A DNA stretch of 10,923 nucleotides from an uncultured bacterium (GTDB taxonomy: Bacteria; Bacillota; Clostridia; Lachnospirales; Lachnospiraceae): the NCBI GenBank assembly GCA_946061355.1, contig CAMGRE010000072.1:1-10923 (forward strand), given 5' to 3'. Positions within the stretch are counted from its first letter, which is position 1. Each line of letters opens with the position of its first letter. A program made the position numbers and the translations under genes. The notes below the pieces were generated by a model. That model saw nothing but the letters and a program-made list of their open reading frames with translations. It searched no databases and was not told where the DNA came from. Positions 7,681-10,923 of this stretch are shown one piece after another.

Positions 7681-8154
7681 TTAGTTCATCACAAAGGAGA
7701 TCGGTGAAATGCTCTCCGTCACGATCGTCACCTCATAGACACCGTCCGGCAGATCCGTGTCAGCCTGTGCCGCATAGACCCATTCTCCCGCCGTGAGACT
7801 GCCCAGGTGCAGCAAGTACGCATCCATATTCTCCGTCACCGGCTGCGGTATCTCCGAGATCTCATTGATCGTATACTCCGTGCCGTCCACACGCACCGTC
7901 AGGCCGAATGACAGCTCCCCGCCGTCCGCCTCCCTGACGTAACAGGTTAGTTTCCCGTTCTCGCACAGCGCCGCCGTACGGATCGTGGAGTCAAGCCTGC
8001 CGAAGATCCCCCACACGCATACGCCGCATAACAGGATAATCACCGCGCCGAGCACAAGCCACACGCTCGGACTGGTCACCTTCACATAATCATTCAGCTG
8101 CTCGGGAGATGAAACCCTGTTCATGCTCTTTTCCCGGAAAATCCCCTCTGCCAT
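7681..8154 (-). CDS. Short HlyD-like membrane protein resembling an NHLM secretion adaptor
   Basis: The 157-residue protein begins MAEGIFREKSMNRVSSPEQL, a pattern I know from the N-terminus of HlyD-type adaptors of NHLM/NHLP bacteriocin export systems. One transmembrane helix follows (about 31-52), then an extracytoplasmic beta-rich domain of about 100 residues with repeated short strands (LTVRVDGTEYTINEI, GVYEVTIVTE). The long coiled-coil hairpin and most of the lipoyl/barrel repeats of a true membrane fusion protein (usually 300-450 residues) are missing. I chose the ATG at 8154 because TAGGAGAG lies 9 bases upstream. The longer frame starts from a GTG at 8217 inside the phosphatase gene with no visible ribosome binding site. 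It lies 20 bases after the phosphatase and 52 before the transporter. No ABC transporter gene is in the window, so a role in export is unproven; it may be an accessory or anchor protein. Confidence 0.75.
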   Translation of the reverse strand: MAEGIFREKSMNRVSSPEQLNDYVKVTSPSVWLVLGAVIILLCGVCVWGIFGRLDSTIRTAALCENGKLTCYVREADGGELSFGLTVRVDGTEYTINEISEIPQPVTENMDAYLLHLGSLTAGEWVYAAQADTDLPDGVYEVTIVTESISPISFVMN

Positions 8155-8163
8155 ACGCTCTTT

Positions 8164-8170
8164 CTCTCCT
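8164..8170 (-). promoter_or_regulatory. Ribosome binding site fixing the start of the HlyD-like gene
   Basis: AGGAGAG on the minus strand is separated by 9 bases from the ATG at 8154. It falls in the 20-base gap after the phosphatase stop. It supports 8154 over the GTG start at 8217. Confidence 0.75.
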
Positions 8171-8174
8171 AACG

Positions 8175-10310
8175 TCAAATCTCTCCTTTGGAACCGTTGC
8201 CATTGTATTTCAGACACAGCATTGTGATATCGTCAAACTGCGGAGCATCCCCCACAAACTCATTGATCGCCTGTTTCACGTTATGCAGAAGTTCTTTCGG
8301 CGATGCGTCCGGATTGACATTCAGCGCCTCTGTCATACGCTCATCTCCAAAGAGCACATTCTCCGCATTCGTTGCTTCCGCCACACCGTCCGTGTAGACA
8401 TACAGGCTGTCTCCCGGCTGCAGTTCAAATTCATGCTCCCTGAATTTCATGCCTTCCATAACCGCCACCGCCGGGGAGTGCTTCGTCCTGACAAATTCGT
8501 AATTCTGTCCCGCCCTGCGAATCGCCGGTTTCTCATGGCCCGCGTTGGCAGCCATTCCTTTGCCCGTCGTGAGATCAAGAATGCCCAGCCAGACAGTGAC
8601 GAACATATCCGCCTCATTTCCCTCACAGAGCTGTTCGTTCACAAATCCCAGTATCTCCGCCGGGCTGCCGCCCATCTGTGCCCTGTTCTTGATCAGCGTC
8701 TTAGCGATGACCATAAAGAGCGCCGCGGGCACGCCCTTGCCGGACACATCCGCCATGACGAGCGCGAGATGGTTCTCATCCACCAGGAAGAAATCATAGA
8801 AATCGCCACCCACTTCCTTGGCAGGCGTCATCGTCGCATAGATATCAAATTCCGTCCTGTCCGGGAACGGAGGGAAGATACTCGGCAGCATATCCGCCTG
8901 GATCTGTGTCGCCACATTCAGTTCCGCCCCGATACGCTCTTTCTCTGCCGTGATCGTCTTGATCTGCTCGAAATACGTATTCAGATCATCCAACATATGG
9001 TTAAAGGCTTCCGCCAGATTCCCGATCTCATCCGCCGACTCCACCTCTACTTTTTTGTCAAATTCTCCTTTACCGATCTGCTTTACATTCCTGGCCAATT
9101 TCTGGATTGGTCTTGTGATGCTTCCTGACACGGCGAAGGAGATCATGATGACAATGATACCGCAGATCGCGAAGAAAATAATGAATTTCTTCATGACTCC
9201 CGCCAGTATGCCCTGCGTAAACTCCTGTGCCTCGTTTGTAAGCTGATCGATGGTTTCCTTCGTTTCCAGCGCAGGTCTGATGACCTCTTCCTTGTTGATG
9301 CTGATACACAGAAGCCATCCTGTCTCGTCCATTTTGTAAAATGTAACATAACTGTCAGTTCCATCCAGTGTCAAATCAACGATACCGGATCCATCCTGCA
9401 TGCATTTCTGCACTTCTGCCATCTTTTCATCATCCAGCTGCATATAAGTATAAATATCTTTTTCAAAATCTTCCCGGAAGAAATTCGGATGCGCGATCAC
9501 TTCGCCATTCTGATCGATCACAAAGGCGTAACCGGTCTGTCCGATCTTGGCTCTGGTGATCTCATTCAGCATCCTCTGGATCTTGATGTCGGATGCAACC
9601 ACACCGGCCGGAAGACCGTGTTTGTCAAAAAACACCCTTGCGCTTGTGATACAGGTATTCCCATAGGAATCCGTATAGGTGTCCAGCCAGACCGTCCGAT
9701 TGGGATTCTCCATAGCAGCCTGATACCATGCGCGCTCCCTGGGATCATAGGATTCATTATAGAGGTTCGATCTCGAATAACGGTAGGAGATACCGCTCTT
9801 CGTCCCGACATAGATGTTATCAAGCATGGGATTTTCCTGCATTTCCGGTGCAAAGACGGCCTCACAGTTCGACAGGAGCCTGACCTCCTGCAGCACCTCA
9901 TCCGTTGCCTCCACTCCCGGTGCAAGCATATACTTGGAACATGCTTTTCTGTCCGGCGTCTCGAACGGCAGAGGCAGATCCCTTCCCTCAAATCTTTCAC
10001 TGTTCGCATACAGATATTCTATGTACTCCGAAGCCGATGTCACCATCCGCCGTATTTCCTTCAGATTTTCATTGGAATACGCCACCTGTTTCTGCGCAAT
10101 CTTGATCAGGTATTCCTCAGCCTGTGACTGCAGTGCTTCCTTACTGTCATCCGATGCCGTCAGCCCAAGCGTGATATTCGTCTTCTGGAACTCATCACTC
10201 AGATTGTTCATGGAAAGATAGGCATTGATAAACACGATGACGGAAGTGCCAAGTGACATCATCAATACAACGAGCAGAATTTTAATGCCGATCTTCATAT
10301 TTTTAAACAT
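8175..10310 (-). CDS. Membrane SpoIIE/PP2C phosphatase with dCache sensor and HAMP domain
   Basis: This predicted 711-residue receptor phosphatase should dephosphorylate a Ser/Thr-phosphorylated protein, typically a STAS anti-sigma antagonist, in response to an extracellular ligand. Order of parts: transmembrane helix (7-31); extracellular dCache domain (about 35-345); second transmembrane helix (374-397); HAMP (about 397-450); coiled linker with the SpoIIE-type switch helix ERIGAELNVATQIQADMLP (458-476); PP2C domain to the end. Metal-binding acidic residues are visible: Asp503 in EVGGDFYD, Asp521 in ADVSGKG, Asp641 in YTDGVAEA and Asp694 in FDDIT. The dCache part carries the amino-acid-binding pattern Tyr188, Arg193, Trp195, Tyr196, Tyr212 and Asp241. 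I chose the ATG at 10310 because GGAGGAG lies 6 bases upstream; the frame stays open to an ATG at 10337 within the preceding gene. It overlaps the ATP-grasp gene by 8 bases. No STAS or separate kinase gene is in the window. Confidence 0.93.
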   Translation of the reverse strand: MFKNMKIGIKILLVVLMMSLGTSVIVFINAYLSMNNLSDEFQKTNITLGLTASDDSKEALQSQAEEYLIKIAQKQVAYSNENLKEIRRMVTSASEYIEYLYANSERFEGRDLPLPFETPDRKACSKYMLAPGVEATDEVLQEVRLLSNCEAVFAPEMQENPMLDNIYVGTKSGISYRYSRSNLYNESYDPRERAWYQAAMENPNRTVWLDTYTDSYGNTCITSARVFFDKHGLPAGVVASDIKIQRMLNEITRAKIGQTGYAFVIDQNGEVIAHPNFFREDFEKDIYTYMQLDDEKMAEVQKCMQDGSGIVDLTLDGTDSYVTFYKMDETGWLLCISINKEEVIRPALETKETIDQLTNEAQEFTQGILAGVMKKFIIFFAICGIIVIMISFAVSGSITRPIQKLARNVKQIGKGEFDKKVEVESADEIGNLAEAFNHMLDDLNTYFEQIKTITAEKERIGAELNVATQIQADMLPSIFPPFPDRTEFDIYATMTPAKEVGGDFYDFFLVDENHLALVMADVSGKGVPAALFMVIAKTLIKNRAQMGGSPAEILGFVNEQLCEGNEADMFVTVWLGILDLTTGKGMAANAGHEKPAIRRAGQNYEFVRTKHSPAVAVMEGMKFREHEFELQPGDSLYVYTDGVAEATNAENVLFGDERMTEALNVNPDASPKELLHNVKQAINEFVGDAPQFDDITMLCLKYNGNGSKGEI

Positions 10311-10923
10311 GCTTCTCTCCTCCCGCCTTACTGCCATTCCATGCCGACAACAAAATGCCTTCGATCAGATCACCGTATTGTAATCCGGAATACATTGCCG
10401 CCTTCGGCAGAAGGCTGCCCTGCTTTAATCCGGGAACCGCATTGATCTCAAGCACATACGGCTTCTGTGTCCTGCGCGATACCATAAAATCCACTCTCGC
10501 CACGTCCTTTGCATGGACGAGTTCAAAAATTTGTTTGGAAAGGCTCTCCATCTCCCGGATACAGCTTTCCGGAAGATCAGGCTCTGCAATGTCATATTCT
10601 CCCGTGAAAAGGGTGAGTTCCTCATCTCTGTTCTGACGCACTCCGACAAGTGTTTCCACTCCCTCCACACATGGGAGCGTCGCCAGTTCTCCATCCTTTT
10701 CCAGCAGTCCCACTGTATAAAAACCGCCGTCAACAAACTCCTCTAAGAGAATGGGATCATCATATGCAAAGACAGATTCCAGTTTGGGAAGTTCCTCCGG
10801 TCCACGAATCAGTTCGATTCCAAAACTCCCTCCCTGCGTGGGCGCTTTCCCGACAAAAGGAAAACCGATCTGTCCAAAATCAAAACTTTTCTGCTCATAC
10901 TCTTTTTTTCGAAGGATCCTCCA
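10303..10923 (-). CDS. D-Ala-D-Ala ligase-like ATP-grasp enzyme (5' part outside window)
   Basis: The C-terminal 206 residues of an ATP-grasp ligase are present; the start lies beyond the right edge. The fragment shows the ATP-binding segment VGKAPTQGGSFGI (Lys26 of the fragment corresponds to the ATP-contacting Lys of Ddl), LLEEFVDGG, and RVDF with Asp145. It also has LEINAVPG with Glu159 and Asn161, and SLLPK with Ser170. These match the magnesium and phosphate ligands of D-alanine:D-alanine ligase. The family's omega loop (a YDYEAKY-like motif) is not recognisable; in its place is TLFTGEYDIAEPDLPES. The enzyme could therefore be a housekeeping Ddl variant, or an ATP-grasp ligase with another acceptor. 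The last codons contain the ribosome binding site and ATG of the phosphatase gene (8-base overlap, ATGTTTAA), so the two are probably co-translated. Confidence 0.85.
   Translation of the reverse strand, partial: WRILRKKEYEQKSFDFGQIGFPFVGKAPTQGGSFGIELIRGPEELPKLESVFAYDDPILLEEFVDGGFYTVGLLEKDGELATLPCVEGVETLVGVRQNRDEELTLFTGEYDIAEPDLPESCIREMESLSKQIFELVHAKDVARVDFMVSRRTQKPYVLEINAVPGLKQGSLLPKAAMYSGLQYGDLIEGILLSAWNGSKAGGEKHV
10317..10323 (-). promoter_or_regulatory. Ribosome binding site fixing the start of the phosphatase gene
   Basis: GGAGGAG on the minus strand is followed after 6 bases by the ATG at 10310. It lies inside the 3' end of the ATP-grasp gene. This supports the 711-residue product over the 720-residue one starting at 10337. 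Confidence 0.7.

Noticed and set aside
8155..8217. Longer version of the HlyD-like protein starting with GTG at 8217
   Set aside because: It would overlap the phosphatase gene by 43 bases and has no visible ribosome binding site; the ATG at 8154 has one at good spacing.
8109..9128. A 339-codon plus-strand open frame opposite the phosphatase gene
   Set aside because: It lies wholly antisense to strongly conserved PP2C and HAMP sequence, has Arg/His/Leu-rich composition typical of a shadow frame, and shows no recognisable domain.
1..10923. CRISPR arrays, tRNA or rRNA genes, insertion sequences, attachment sites
   Set aside because: I saw no repeat-spacer pattern, no cloverleaf or rRNA sequence, no transposase and no terminal repeats. 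Apart from the roughly 290-base intergenic region, the window is densely coding.

Overview
The window looks like a chromosomal segment of a Clostridia-class Bacillota, most likely Lachnospiraceae. This rests on the gene order murE-priA-def-fmt-YugP-type metallopeptidase, AGGAGG-type ribosome binding sites, a DNPR-type (meso-diaminopimelate) MurE, and a SpoIIE phosphatase beside an NHLM-style HlyD stub. The family assignment is inference. Every gene I can support lies on the minus strand; the plus-strand open frames are antisense shadows.

There are two transcription units, read right to left. The downstream unit (positions 5737 to 1) is a housekeeping operon. It has a good sigma-A-type promoter, then murE, priA, def, fmt and a YugP-type zinc metallopeptidase that runs off the left edge. 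Three of its four junctions are 4-base ATGA overlaps; the exception is the 32-base priA-def gap. It joins cell-wall precursor synthesis, replication restart and the N-formylmethionine cycle (Fmt adds the formyl group, Def removes it).

A roughly 290-base AT-rich intergenic region separates the units. It holds a near-symmetric terminator with a perfect 12-bp stem, a small inverted repeat and the murE promoter.

The upstream unit (positions 10923 to 5964) is the more interesting one. In order of transcription it has: the C-terminal two thirds of a D-Ala-D-Ala-ligase-like ATP-grasp enzyme; a membrane SpoIIE/PP2C phosphatase with an extracellular dCache sensor that carries an amino-acid-binding signature; a very short HlyD-like protein resembling only the membrane anchor and barrel part of NHLM-type secretion adaptors; and an SLC1/DAACS symporter. 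The symporter has an extra ~135-residue N-terminal domain that reads as a degenerate RsbW/SpoIIAB-type HATPase. Tight spacing (8-base overlap, 20-base gap, 52-base gap, then the terminator) suggests one operon.

The combination suggests a signalling-transport module: an extracellular amino acid controls a PP2C phosphatase, and a partner-switching-type domain fused to a carboxylate or amino-acid transporter may receive the signal. That functional link is inference. The individual domains are what the sequence shows.
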